56,763 bases of DNA from Verrucomicrobiota bacterium (GCA_023386835.1 JAEWIY010000141.1:1-56763), one strand, 5' to 3'. Positions 43,052 to 51,777 are shown, counted from the stretch's first letter. Numbers and translations are program-made. The notes: generated by a model from the sequence alone, not told the origin.

Positions 43052-43273
43052 TCACAGCGGCTCGCCAAAGACCTCGTCGCTGGTGAGCCCCTTCACCTGG
43101 CCGGTCCGCAATTCGGTCGACCGGCGCCGAAGCTCGTCAACAAGACGTTCGGGCCAGATCTCGGCATGGTCTTGCTCCACGCTATCGAACAAGAGCACCG
43201 CGAGTTGAGCCCGTTCGGCCGCGGGCAGGTCCAATGCCTGAGTGGCCAGAGCCGTGTCGCGCAAGTGAGCCAT
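43052..43273 (-). CDS. Addiction-module component (TIGR02574-like)
   Basis: A 73-residue protein matching the small putative addiction-module antitoxin family: ALDLPAAERAQLAVLLFDSV, a central Trp (EIWPERLVDELRRRS), and a closing LTSDEVFGEPL. The usual partner, a ParE/RelE-type toxin, would be expected directly after it but is absent; the next thing downstream is the 66-residue gene. Confidence 0.72.
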   Translation of the reverse strand: MAHLRDTALATQALDLPAAERAQLAVLLFDSVEQDHAEIWPERLVDELRRRSTELRTGQVKGLTSDEVFGEPL

Positions 43274-43330
43274 GCCGCGAAAATCGTAGGCGCCGATGGA
43301 GTGTCAAATCCGGCTATCGCTCGCCGCACG

Positions 43331-43435
43331 AGGAACAGCCTCACTTCTTTCTGGTGGCGTGGAAGGCCTTCATGCCGGCCTCGTCGCGCGTGATCCATGT
43401 GCGAATCCGCGGTTTCGTGATGTCACGAACGGGTA
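43331..43435 (-). pseudogene. Remnant of a second AbrB antitoxin / PIN toxin junction
   Basis: Aligns without gaps to 42445-42549 (offset 886), about four fifths identical by eye. It encodes the last part of an antitoxin (VRDITKPRIRTWITRDEAG, then MKAFHATRKK and stop) and the GTG start of its toxin (VRLFL), after which homology ends abruptly. The antitoxin front and nearly all of the toxin are gone. Confidence 0.75.
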
Positions 43436-43692
43436 GCTGATCGATCCGCCTCGATTTCGAAGCGTGTGAAGCGCCACGGGCTTCGATCGCGACCGCATGC
43501 GACCAAAGGCATACGTTGGCGCCGGCGGCTCAACGGCGGGCCTCTGCCCAGTATCGGGTAGCGCTTCTCCCGCGATTCCGGGAGGCGGCGGCGGATAACT
43601 CAGTAATCCGCCGCGGTCGGAATGGCGCGTTTCTGCGGCTTCCGTGCTTGCGTTAGTAGCTCCGAATCCGGGGCTTGCCCCGTGTGCGGAAG

Positions 43693-43768
43693 TGGTGGCA
43701 AGACCCGGAATCGAACCGGGGACACGTTGATTTTCAGTCAACTGCTCTACCAACTGAGCTATCTTGCC
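43693..43768 (-). tRNA. tRNA-Phe (GAA)
   Basis: Complete 76-base cloverleaf with encoded CCA: acceptor GGCAAGA/TCTTGCC, D arm GCTC/GAGC, anticodon stem GTTGA/TCAAC with loop CTGAAAA (anticodon GAA), variable GTGTC, T arm CCCGG-TTCGATT-CCGGG. Its 3' end has a 23-base duplicate at 41769-41791. Confidence 0.97.
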
Positions 43769-43935
43769 CCAAAGCGAAGGGGGAGAGGAAAGGACCCGAG
43801 GGAGGGCCGTCAACGGGAATTTTTTCGGGTTCTCGTGACATCCATCGCCACGCTTACGGCGATTTTCACTTTGGTGACGGATCCTTGCGACGTGCGTAAC
43901 GCACCTTCATGAAAGGGCACCTTTGCCCGCCACGC

Positions 43936-44490
43936 TCAACTAAACGAGCAGCGGAACGAAGCTGGGTTCAGCAGACAATTCCGCTCCAGAGCGCCCGGGA
44001 GCACAAAACAACGGGGCATGGTCTTAAAATGGAACAGGCGGTACAGGTGATAGCGGACGCTTTTTCGACGGGCGAAGTCCGCCTCCGCCGCGGTCGCAAA
44101 GAACGGCGTCTCCTTGGCGAAAGCCGTCGTCTTCACCTCGATGAAGCGCTCCGCACCATCCGGCTCGAACGACAGGATATCGAAGCCCAAGTCATCGCCT
44201 CGCTTCTTGGAAACGTGCTCCACTTTGCCCGCCAGGCGGTCATGACCGGAGCGTGAGAGGCGCTCCTGCTCGTAACGAAGCGCCAGCATTTCACCTGCGT
44301 CTCCAAGCGAAATGTTGCGTGCTTCACGGGCCACGTAATCACAGAAGAAACCAACATCGGCAGGAGCATTTTCCTCCTTCACGCGGTACTCCCGAGGCGC
44401 CAGCTCCGGCTGGGGCTCCACGAATCCTGAGAAGTCAAAGGGCCCCGGCCATCGCGGGCGCCTCCGCCGCAGTGAGCGAAGCCCGGTCAA
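43936..44490 (-). CDS. DUF3883 domain protein, possibly N-terminally truncated
   Basis: Up to 184 residues. The part from residue about 50 matches the DUF3883 nuclease-like domain: SLGDAGEMLALRYEQERL, HVSKKRGDDLGFDILSFEP, FIEVKTTAFAKETPFF and YHLYRLFHF. The D-ILSF and EVKTT residues are those of a PD-(D/E)XK-type core. The domain is common at the C-terminus of larger defence or helicase proteins, and here there is no larger front part; the only start is a TTG. It is the last gene of a four-gene minus-strand operon, 22 bases after the DUF2071 gene. It may be a small active protein or a remnant. Confidence 0.65.
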   Translation of the reverse strand: MTGLRSLRRRRPRWPGPFDFSGFVEPQPELAPREYRVKEENAPADVGFFCDYVAREARNISLGDAGEMLALRYEQERLSRSGHDRLAGKVEHVSKKRGDDLGFDILSFEPDGAERFIEVKTTAFAKETPFFATAAEADFARRKSVRYHLYRLFHFKTMPRCFVLPGALERNCLLNPASFRCSFS

Positions 44491-44512
44491 ATTCCGGGTA
44501 GCGGGCGATGGG

Positions 44513-45292
44513 TCAAATTTGTGCTTTTGCCCTCCCGGTGCAGCGGTTCAATAAGCTGGCCACGATCTCAGGCGGAAAGGAGACGACATGAACTCCGGGA
44601 GAAAAGTGACACACGGGATTCGCAAGCAGTGGCTGGATGCCAGCGGTTTCCAAGAGGCTGTCGCTCCGAATCTCCACCTCCGCCGACTGCAACGGCCAAG
44701 GTGCGTGGTGGACCTCCACCCTTAACATGCGCCCATTGCGCGCTGCGTAGAGGCAATAACGCTCCGTCGCCCAATGCTCGAAGCTGCCGGGATTCGCGAC
44801 GGAGGTTCGCCCGAGCGGGCGGTAGCTCGCTTCGAAGTAAACGTCCGTTCCACGGCGCTTGCTGACGAAGCCGTGCCAGCCGTTTTTCTCCCGGTTAAGC
44901 GTCATCTGCGCGACGTAGTACGGCAGTCCATACAGCCGGCGCCCGCCGATCACGATCGGCCAGGATGCAGCATCCAAGCTGAAGAACCACACTCCAGGTT
45001 TGCCGTTTCGTTCGACGTAAGTCCGCAGATTGAGCTCGGGAAACGTGGAGAACCCTGGGAGGTCCGGCAGCCCGCGCCGCATTACGCCTGCCATACGGAA
45101 CGGCACCAGCCCCACCCACGCCGAGCCATCAAACTCCTGGACAGTGAGCTCACCCGGGACGATTGCCCGTAATGTCGCCGCCGCCACCCGGTAGTGAATG
45201 AAAGCCAAATCCAGCCACGACTGCCGCCATGCCCACCGTTTAGTTGGCAACGGCCACGGCCGGTGGTCGAGATGGCGGAGGGACTCGTGCAT
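44513..45292 (-). CDS. DUF2071 (YqjF-like) protein
   Basis: A 259-residue protein of the YqjF/DUF2071 family: WRQSWLDLAFIHYRV, LTVQEFDGSAWVGLVPFRM, LPGFSTFPELNLRTYV, GVWFFSLDA and GLPYYVAQM are its conserved blocks. The fold is related to acetoacetate decarboxylase, but no activity is established for this family. ATG 45292 lies 11 bases after the HNH nuclease stop. Membership of a nuclease operon is unusual for this family and may be chance after island assembly. Confidence 0.82.
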   Translation of the reverse strand: MHESLRHLDHRPWPLPTKRWAWRQSWLDLAFIHYRVAAATLRAIVPGELTVQEFDGSAWVGLVPFRMAGVMRRGLPDLPGFSTFPELNLRTYVERNGKPGVWFFSLDAASWPIVIGGRRLYGLPYYVAQMTLNREKNGWHGFVSKRRGTDVYFEASYRPLGRTSVANPGSFEHWATERYCLYAARNGRMLRVEVHHAPWPLQSAEVEIRSDSLLETAGIQPLLANPVCHFSPGVHVVSFPPEIVASLLNRCTGRAKAQI

Positions 45293-45303
45293 CGGCTTCG
45301 GCT

Positions 45304-46281
45304 CTATAGCGTGAAACGGTCGAAAACCTCGGCTTTGTGCCACGCCAGCGCTTCTGGGTGTGGCCAATAGTAGTGGTCCTTCGGTAGCATGATCGATTGC
45401 CGATCCATCTCCATCAGCGGGAAATTTGCGATGTTGGCGCCCCGCGCTCGCGGGTTGATAACCACTTCATACTGGTCCGAGATGGTGAAGATGCCCCGAT
45501 CGAAGGCCCAATGAGCCGACTTCGACAGCGCTATTCCGTTTCGCGGATCGTCGGTCCCGCGCACCGCTCGACCGATGATGTGCGCACCGTCTGCTTCGGT
45601 GTGTGCTCCGGAGTGAAACCGCTGTCCGGTCACGGCACAGGTCCGGTCGTAGTTATCCAAAACGATGCCGGCGAACGCTGCATCGCGGCGCTCGCGCGAC
45701 ACCTGATAAACCGCGCGATCCTCGGCGACGAAGGGCGTCCACGCCTCCAGGGATTCTAGCCTTAGTGCCGTTTCAATGAGATCATCGGCCAAGCCCAAGC
45801 CAAGTTCGATGGCAACTTCTGCCCAATCCAAGCCGCGAATCCGGAACAAGTCGGTGCCGGGGTCGAAGCGTTCGACATAACCCAAGCCAAGGAGCCGGTA
45901 GCGAGAGCCGTCGCGATGTTGTTTGCTTGAAACCTGCTTTGCGACCAAGACGGGTTGCCGATCAGCGATGCAACGCAGCAGCGCCATATTCGCCGCCTGA
46001 TCCATTCCGCCACTCTTGGGGCTGTAATGCATCCACCAAGTCCGGTCCTCGTTGTGAAAAACCTGATCGTGATAGGGGCTGCTCAACATCGAGGTGATGC
46101 AGAGCGCGTACACGGAATCCTTGGGCTTAAAGATGCCGGACGCCAAGTTGTGAAGCCTCACCACGCCGGGTACTGATTGGTTCGTGTCCTGAAAGAACAC
46201 TGCCGGCAGCACCTTTCCGAAATGCGGAGCAATGGCGCGGAAGATCCGCGTCCGCTCGGCGATGTCGTTATTATGCGCCAC
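45304..46281 (-). CDS. SRA-like/HNH endonuclease (McrA-like, type IV restriction)
   Basis: A 325-residue protein. Residues about 20-160 resemble an SRA/YDG modified-base-reading domain (VPGVVRLHNLASGIF, SPYHDQVFH, SGGMDQAANMALLRCI, RQPVLVAKQV), as in ScoMcrA-type enzymes. Residues about 205-275 form an HNH nuclease (CAVTG, then ADGAHIIGRAV and DPRNGIALSKSAHWAFDRG). Such proteins cut DNA that carries foreign methylation or other base modification. It starts with GTG 46281, 11 bases after the unknown upstream gene. Codon use is visibly less GC-rich than in the flanking core genes, which fits transfer. Confidence 0.78.
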   Translation of the reverse strand: MAHNNDIAERTRIFRAIAPHFGKVLPAVFFQDTNQSVPGVVRLHNLASGIFKPKDSVYALCITSMLSSPYHDQVFHNEDRTWWMHYSPKSGGMDQAANMALLRCIADRQPVLVAKQVSSKQHRDGSRYRLLGLGYVERFDPGTDLFRIRGLDWAEVAIELGLGLADDLIETALRLESLEAWTPFVAEDRAVYQVSRERRDAAFAGIVLDNYDRTCAVTGQRFHSGAHTEADGAHIIGRAVRGTDDPRNGIALSKSAHWAFDRGIFTISDQYEVVINPRARGANIANFPLMEMDRQSIMLPKDHYYWPHPEALAWHKAEVFDRFTL

Positions 46282-46292
46282 TGGGATCGAAT

Positions 46293-47384
46293 CTACAGGG
46301 CGATTCGTTGCCCACGTTTCTCACGGGCGAAGAACTCGATCATGGTTCCGGCGGGCACGCTTTTGTCACAGAGCACCTGCTTAATGGCGTCGAGGCTGCG
46401 CTTGTCGTCGAAGATCAGGAAGTCGCTATAGCAGCGGTCCCGTCCAAGGCCTCCTCCGATCAGACGGCCACCACCGAAGGCAGTGAGTGCATTCTCGATC
46501 GCTTCCTCGATCTCTGCACGTCGACGGACTTCCTCGCCTTTGGGAAAGAAGGAGCTGTCGATCGACACGTAAACGTAGTCTGCGCCAGTGCCTACGAGTG
46601 GATCTTCGTATTCGCCAGCGACGTCCATGTATTCGAGGAACAGCTTCGGTACGCAGGTGTCCTGCGTGAGGATGTCGGCGCGCGAGAACGCGCCGGAGCT
46701 CTCCTTCGTCTTATAAAGAGTCCAGAGCTCTCCCGGTGCATGCTTTTTCCAGCCACGCTTGAAGGCGGTCTGCTGCACAAATCCTGCGAGCTCCTCGAGC
46801 GGGAACGCACCAGCCAACTTGTCTTGGCGGAAGTCGATGTTACCGATCCACCAATCGGTCCCATACTCGCCGAGTGCTTCGTCCAGAAAGAGGAAGGTAA
46901 TTGCACTCTGCTGCCGCCGCTCAATCCGCTCCCACGCCGGATGCCAAACAGCGATGTCGATGTTTTCATCGTCGGCATCGATCTCCGGCGTCACCCAGAT
47001 CTCGTTCGAGGCGAAACTCAGGCCATCCATCTTGATCGCATGCCCCTTGATGGATCCTGGCTGACTGGACGCGTAGAACGTCCAATTCTCGATCGCAGGA
47101 GCGCGTGACAACCATTGCAGCGCCAGTAGCTGCCGGTGAATAATGCCCTCGCCGCTGAGAGTAAACGAATGCCCTTTTCCGTCCGCACCGGGGCCGAAGA
47201 CCCATGCGCATTCGGGGCAGAGTTCATCAACCTTCCCGCTCGTTTCGTCCGTGAGCGACGCGCGTTTTCCCGCCTCAATCGTCTCGTAGTGCCGCGGCGC
47301 TACGGCCTGAAACCATGCCCAGAATGCATCGACGCGCTGATTGAAAGAAGGAGGAGCAAGTTGCCGGGAGCGACGCCGAAACAT
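46293..47384 (-). CDS. Unknown protein, first gene of HNH operon
   Basis: A 363-residue soluble protein I do not recognise. An early FWAWFQAVAPRHYETIEAG segment and CPECAWVFG are followed by a middle part rich in aromatic residues (EIWVTPEIDADDENIDIAVW, then HPAWERIERRQQSAITFLFL) and a late glycine-rich stretch AFGGGRLIGGGLGRDRCYSD. The repeated 'WVTPEID/IAVWHPAW' pattern suggests a beta-rich fold; nothing looks catalytic to me. Start ATG 47384 (FRRRSRQL) is preferred to a frame beginning 23 residues earlier. It leads the compact operon of the SRA-HNH nuclease and could be its specificity, protective or sensor partner, or unrelated cargo. Confidence 0.65.
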   Translation of the reverse strand: MFRRRSRQLAPPSFNQRVDAFWAWFQAVAPRHYETIEAGKRASLTDETSGKVDELCPECAWVFGPGADGKGHSFTLSGEGIIHRQLLALQWLSRAPAIENWTFYASSQPGSIKGHAIKMDGLSFASNEIWVTPEIDADDENIDIAVWHPAWERIERRQQSAITFLFLDEALGEYGTDWWIGNIDFRQDKLAGAFPLEELAGFVQQTAFKRGWKKHAPGELWTLYKTKESSGAFSRADILTQDTCVPKLFLEYMDVAGEYEDPLVGTGADYVYVSIDSSFFPKGEEVRRRAEIEEAIENALTAFGGGRLIGGGLGRDRCYSDFLIFDDKRSLDAIKQVLCDKSVPAGTMIEFFAREKRGQRIAL

Positions 47385-47754
47385 TGAAAGCACCGACGAA
47401 AAGCTGACGGAAAAGTGGGCGCAGGCCAATAATCGTCTTCGCAAACGCATCAATTTTGGGATGCGATTCCGGCGTTTTTTGCGGCGTTATTGGATCGATT
47501 GCGCCCGTCCCCCTTATCGCAATCGCGGTAGTCGACCATTCTCGTGTCACGCCGGCAGCAGCGCCGACTCCGTCGGTCGCGCCATATTGTCCAAGTAGAC
47601 GCCATACCCCGCTTTTCGCAGGCTATTTCGTGGGGCCAGAACTCACCCACTGACGGCAGGCGGGCTACCGCAATCGCGGTACTGCCGCGCGAACCGCTTC
47701 GATGTTCGCATTGAGAGGTTTCGCCTCAGGCTCCCATGCCCGAGCCAGTTGTCT
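47385..47754. other. Non-coding gap with a hairpin
   Basis: No convincing gene. CGCAATCGCGGTA occurs at 47518-47530 and again at 47669-47681. The second copy sits in a hairpin: inner arms TACCGC/GCGGTA (47666-47671, 47676-47681) and outer arms CGGCAG/CTGCCG (47654-47659, 47682-47687). It lies after the ceramidase-like gene and might help end its transcript, though no T run follows. Confidence 0.4.
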
Positions 47755-48533
47755 TCACGCCATCCAGGTGGCGACCGCACCTAGGATGTGCCAAAGCGCG
47801 TGAGCCTGGATAAGGCCGCCAGGGTTACACAACCATCCACCCGGGCGGTCGCCAATTTGGCAGACTACCGCCAAGCCGAAGAGGAGGGGCGCGCCGAGGG
47901 TCCAGCAAGCATCACCAATCCGCCGCCAAGCCAAGAATAGTGCAATAACGGTCAGCGTCGCGGCCACAGCCGTGAAGAGGGAAAGGTCCAACGGCTTCCA
48001 CCCGTTCAGGCAGACATTCCGATTGAGGGTGATCAAACCAGCCATCGCCGGCAGAGCGACCGTCCAGGCCGTCGGGGTCCGTTTAAAGAACCTGCGGAAC
48101 GTCACCGAAATTGCACCCAGCGCCAGAACGATCAACATCAGGTAGAGCCAGTACATCGCTCCCACGTCCCAATGACGCAGCACGCGTGACGCTGACGCAT
48201 GGTAGAGGAAACTTCCAATACCCACTCCGATCAGAGCCAATCCGGCCTGCGACCCGCCGCCACTCCCGCATACGAAAGCAAAAGCGAGCCGCATACCACA
48301 AAAGCCAAGTTGGTCCAGGTGTTGAAAGGTTCGCGAACCGATCGTGCGAGCGAGGCGTGAGCGTGCACGCACTGACCCTGCCGGTACGCTTCGGCATCCA
48401 ATGCTTCGCCCTGTCTCGGTGGATTCTCCGGTTCCGGCCAGCCCGTGCTTCGGTCGATGAGAAACACCACCGCGGTGAGCAAGAGCGACACCATCAGCGT
48501 CAGCAGAATCGCCACTCGTCGGTTGCTGGGCAT
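47755..48533 (-). pseudogene. Ceramidase-like membrane protein, frameshifted
   Basis: Two overlapping frames together make one alkaline-ceramidase-like (CREST superfamily) membrane protein. The first frame, from ATG 48533, runs to a stop at 48231 and contains NTWTNLAFVVCGSLLLSYAG. The second continues with IGVGIGSFLYHASASRVLRH, WDVGAMYWLYLML and a C-terminal AHALWHILGAVATWMA with the family histidines. The shift of one base is near 48240-48260 and corresponds to loss of one base. Relatives hydrolyse amide bonds in ceramide-like lipids. It is either broken in this strain or carries a sequencing error; I see no slippery heptamer for programmed shifting. Confidence 0.72.
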
Positions 48534-48835
48534 GGCTTCACGTTGTGCCAGCGGACCGGAGGCCGGCAACGCTGCGCGTCGCACGCTGAGGTCGGATAAG
48601 CGATCTCACGGCGTCACTCCAACCGATCAGTGCTCCGTCCCTCGCCCGGTTGATCGCCACTCCGGCAGCCGAGAATCGCGCTGCTTAATGCATTTCATGA
48701 GGGCTGTTGCGAAAAGGCCCCAGCTCTCGGCAGGCGCAGCCATTCGGAGCGTTTGCAGATTGAGTTGAGATAGGCGACGTTCGCAGAGTATAGATGGTTC
48801 GGCTGATCTGACCTTACGACCTGTCGACTTTTTCC
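48534..48835. other. Non-coding gap
   Basis: I see no gene, repeat or hairpin I can support here. It separates the frameshifted ceramidase-like gene from the small secreted protein, which are divergent, so promoters for both may lie within it. Confidence 0.4.
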
Positions 48836-49174
48836 ATGAGGATCACGCTCGTCTTCCTTCTCTGCGTCGCTGGTCCCGGCGTGGTGTTGAGCGACGCGCG
48901 CATGGCGGAAATGGAGGTGCAGATGGAGCCTTTCGTGACCGAAGGAAAACGGGTCCCGGAAGGGCCCGGCGCGGCGATGCCGGGACCGATGTGGTTGCCG
49001 CCACCGCCGATTCAACTGCCCAAGGTCGGATTACGACGCGCCGGTCAGTGGCGCTGGACCGTGCGCCCGCAACAGTACCGTTACGTGCGCGAAGTGCGGC
49101 TCCGTTTTGCTCTGCTGCCCAATTTGTCCACACCACCTGCGACCTCCCCACGACTGCGATACCATAAAACCTAG
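48836..49174 (+). CDS. Small secreted protein, unknown
   Basis: A 112-residue product starting at ATG 48836 with a clear signal peptide (RITLVFLLCVAGPGVVLS). The mature part is Met/Pro-rich (PGAAMPGPMWLPPPPIQLPK) with a basic, poorly structured C-terminus. I do not recognise a family, and the last 30 residues read like frame noise, so the gene may be truncated. Its place next to a frameshifted gene fits a decaying region. Confidence 0.5.
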   Translation: MRITLVFLLCVAGPGVVLSDARMAEMEVQMEPFVTEGKRVPEGPGAAMPGPMWLPPPPIQLPKVGLRRAGQWRWTVRPQQYRYVREVRLRFALLPNLSTPPATSPRLRYHKT

Positions 49175-49322
49175 ACCGGCAGGTCTGCACCGGCTGGCCA
49201 CTCACGCGTGGGTTCGCTAGGATGACGCCGGCAACCATTGCCCTTTATGCCAGGCTGAGTAGCGGCGCCTCAACTACGCTTGGATCAAACGAGGCGCGGT
49301 ATCGTTGGGGTCCGGAAACTAA

Positions 49323-49351
49323 ACGTGGACAGGCGCAGCGCCCGTCCACGT
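49323..49351. repeat. Long near-perfect hairpin
   Basis: Arms ACGTGGAC-a-GGCGC and GCGCC-c-GTCCACGT pair over 13 of 14 positions around one A. It lies in the 250-base gap between the small secreted protein and the convergent glucuronoyl esterase. It could stop either transcript, but no T run follows it; it might also be a dispersed palindromic repeat. Confidence 0.5.
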
Positions 49352-49427
49352 AAATTCTAGCACGAACCGGTGAGCACAAACGTCCGCCAGCCACCAGGAG
49401 CAACCTCCCGGTGACGGCGGAAGCCGG

Positions 49428-51491
49428 TCACAATTCCGGGTTTTCGGCGGTGACGGTTTCGGAGGGGCTCCACTTGCCGTCGGAGCCGCGACCGCCGGTA
49501 TCGACGTGGAACCTCACCGTGACCGGATCGCCCGTGTCGGCGATGAGCCCGGGTCCCGCTGGCGTGCCGGCGCCCGAGCCATCCGGTGGCTGACTCTTCC
49601 CGATCGCGCTGAAGTACACGCCGGTCACACGGCCGCCAAACCCGGCCACCGCATCGCCCTGGTAGCCGAGCGCGTCATCCACGTCCGCCGTCGGGTGCCA
49701 GCTGTTGTCATCGGCCGGGATCACCAGCGACGTGTTGGCAAACGGCACGGTGAGCGTGTACGAACGGCCATCCTGATGCTCGACGTCGAGTTGCACGCTG
49801 CCACCGACGAGTGAGACGGTCGCCTCCGCGTGCGGACCCGGTACCTTGAGCGTGTAGCCGGCGAGCACGAGCGCACCGTCCTCGACCCAGATCGGCCGAT
49901 TCGAGCGGCCCTGCTCTTCCTTGTGGCCCTGCCCGTTGGCGTGGCCGTTTCCAGGGTTGTTCGCGTGCTGGCCGTCGTGGCCCGGGTCGCCCCTGGTTTC
50001 ATCGTTGGCCAGCGACATCACGACCTTGCCATTGCCCGGATTCCAGTCGCGCGGGAACGTCGGCTTCTTCGTGCCCCACCAGTCGGTCCAACGCTCGTGA
50101 TCGAAGTCCTCCCCGTAGTCGTGCACTCGCACGAGCGTATCGACGTCGTCGAGACCGAGCAGGAACTTGTCAACGAAGGCCGCCACCGGCTCGTACTGGC
50201 TCTGCGGGATCGCGCAGTGACCGTGGCCGGTGTCGATGATGAATCCGAAACGGTCGGCAATGCCGAACTCCTCGTACACTTTCTCCGTTGCCCGCGCGGC
50301 GACATAGGCCGACTTGCTGGAGAGCCAGCGCTGGCTGTAGTTGCTCGTCGCGAGCAGGGCCCGCGGCGCCACCATCGCCATCAGTTCGTGGTGATCATGG
50401 GGCAGCTTGTAGATGTTGTTCCGGTTGAAGGCGCGCAGGGGCGAGGCAAACCACGAGAAGTCGGTGCGCGTGGCCGTCTCCACTTCGTTGTCGCCCTGGA
50501 TCTCCTGGGACACGCGCCACGTCGTCGCGCCGCCACCACCGCTCTCGATCGGCAGCGTCAGGGCGATGCGCTCGTCGAACGCGCCGCCAAACAGCGCCAT
50601 CTTGCCGGCATACGAGCAGCCGGTCACGGCCAGATGATCGAGGTCGATGGGGATCGGGTTGCCTTGCGGATCGGTGGCGATCTCCAAACCGTCGATCAAC
50701 CGGCTGATGCCCCAGGACCACGCGGCGTATTTGCCGATGTTGCCGGGCATCGAGGCGTCATACTGCGCCCCGAAGTTGTACTGCGGATACAGCCGTAGGA
50801 ACGGATGCGAGGGGGCGCCGAAACTGAAGTACTGCGCCACCTGGTCGTGCATGAAGCTCACGGTGGCAATCGGACGGGATTCGAAGACACCGGTCCCGCC
50901 GAAGCTGCCGTAGTTCGCACCCGTGCCGAAATCGAACCACACCATCGGGATCAACGCCGGGTATGGGCCAGGGCCCCACACGTTGGCGTCGGGCAGCCAG
51001 ACCTTGACCGAGAGCGTCAGCGACTGCCCGTAACCCGGAGTATCCGGTGAGACGCGGTCCTTGGTTACGACGACCTGCAGGGTGCCGTTCTGGGCCGGTG
51101 GCACCGGGGGCGTGTAGGTCGCCGTCACGGTGCAGTCTGAACCGTCCGGCCGCGGACCGATTTCGTACTTCTCAATCGAGGCCTTGATCTCGTTGCGCCG
51201 ACGTTCCCACGCGCTGAACGACGTGTCGCGCTTTCCGTCTAAGAACCGGAACGGATCCGGCAGCGGCCGAACAATCGGGAGCCGATCGAATTCCGGAAAC
51301 TCCGGAGCCTCGTAACCGGCCCCCATGTTCTCGAGTGGGTAAACCAGCGGGAGACTCGGGGCCGGCGGCGGACCTTTGCCCTGGCCCGCGCCGCGACCAG
51401 GCGGATCCTGGTGGGGAGGCGCGGCGATGACCGCCGCGGCGGTCACACACATCGTCAACATCAGCGAACGTACTGCCATGCCGTGTTTCAT
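49428..51491 (-). CDS. CE15-type glucuronoyl esterase-like protein
   Basis: A 687-residue exported alpha/beta-hydrolase. A signal peptide (about 1-23) and a Pro/Gly-rich linker precede the CE15 domain (about 70-480): nucleophile-elbow GCSYAGK near residue 292, then LPIESGGGGATTWRVS, LPHDHHELMAMVAPRALL and a late catalytic-type His in GHGHCAIPQ. Family members cleave the ester between lignin alcohols and glucuronoxylan. The canonical elbow is GCSRxGK; here Tyr replaces the Arg that supports the oxyanion, so activity may differ. The last 180 residues form a beta-rich region after a low-complexity Gly/His/Asn linker, probably a binding or attachment module. A start at Met5 is also possible. Confidence 0.8.
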   Translation of the reverse strand: MKHGMAVRSLMLTMCVTAAAVIAAPPHQDPPGRGAGQGKGPPPAPSLPLVYPLENMGAGYEAPEFPEFDRLPIVRPLPDPFRFLDGKRDTSFSAWERRRNEIKASIEKYEIGPRPDGSDCTVTATYTPPVPPAQNGTLQVVVTKDRVSPDTPGYGQSLTLSVKVWLPDANVWGPGPYPALIPMVWFDFGTGANYGSFGGTGVFESRPIATVSFMHDQVAQYFSFGAPSHPFLRLYPQYNFGAQYDASMPGNIGKYAAWSWGISRLIDGLEIATDPQGNPIPIDLDHLAVTGCSYAGKMALFGGAFDERIALTLPIESGGGGATTWRVSQEIQGDNEVETATRTDFSWFASPLRAFNRNNIYKLPHDHHELMAMVAPRALLATSNYSQRWLSSKSAYVAARATEKVYEEFGIADRFGFIIDTGHGHCAIPQSQYEPVAAFVDKFLLGLDDVDTLVRVHDYGEDFDHERWTDWWGTKKPTFPRDWNPGNGKVVMSLANDETRGDPGHDGQHANNPGNGHANGQGHKEEQGRSNRPIWVEDGALVLAGYTLKVPGPHAEATVSLVGGSVQLDVEHQDGRSYTLTVPFANTSLVIPADDNSWHPTADVDDALGYQGDAVAGFGGRVTGVYFSAIGKSQPPDGSGAGTPAGPGLIADTGDPVTVRFHVDTGGRGSDGKWSPSETVTAENPEL

Positions 51492-51777
51492 TCTGACTTT
51501 GGGGATTGGGGTTTCAGTGCTCGACCGACTGGCCGGTCGAAAGGAGGAACGTGAGCGCGGGCGTGGCGGCTACTGCGGCGACACGCGCACGACGCAAAAT
51601 CGTGGCCGTTGAGCCCGGCCCGGGCACAGGGGAAAGGACGTCACAACCTTTGGGGTTTCGGATGCGATCGACGGGAGTGGGGTAACGGGACGCGTGATTG
51701 TATCCGCTGACCCGATAACGCCAGAGGTGTTGTCGTTACACGTTGACCTCGACGCAGCTGGAAAACTCTCTCCCCGC

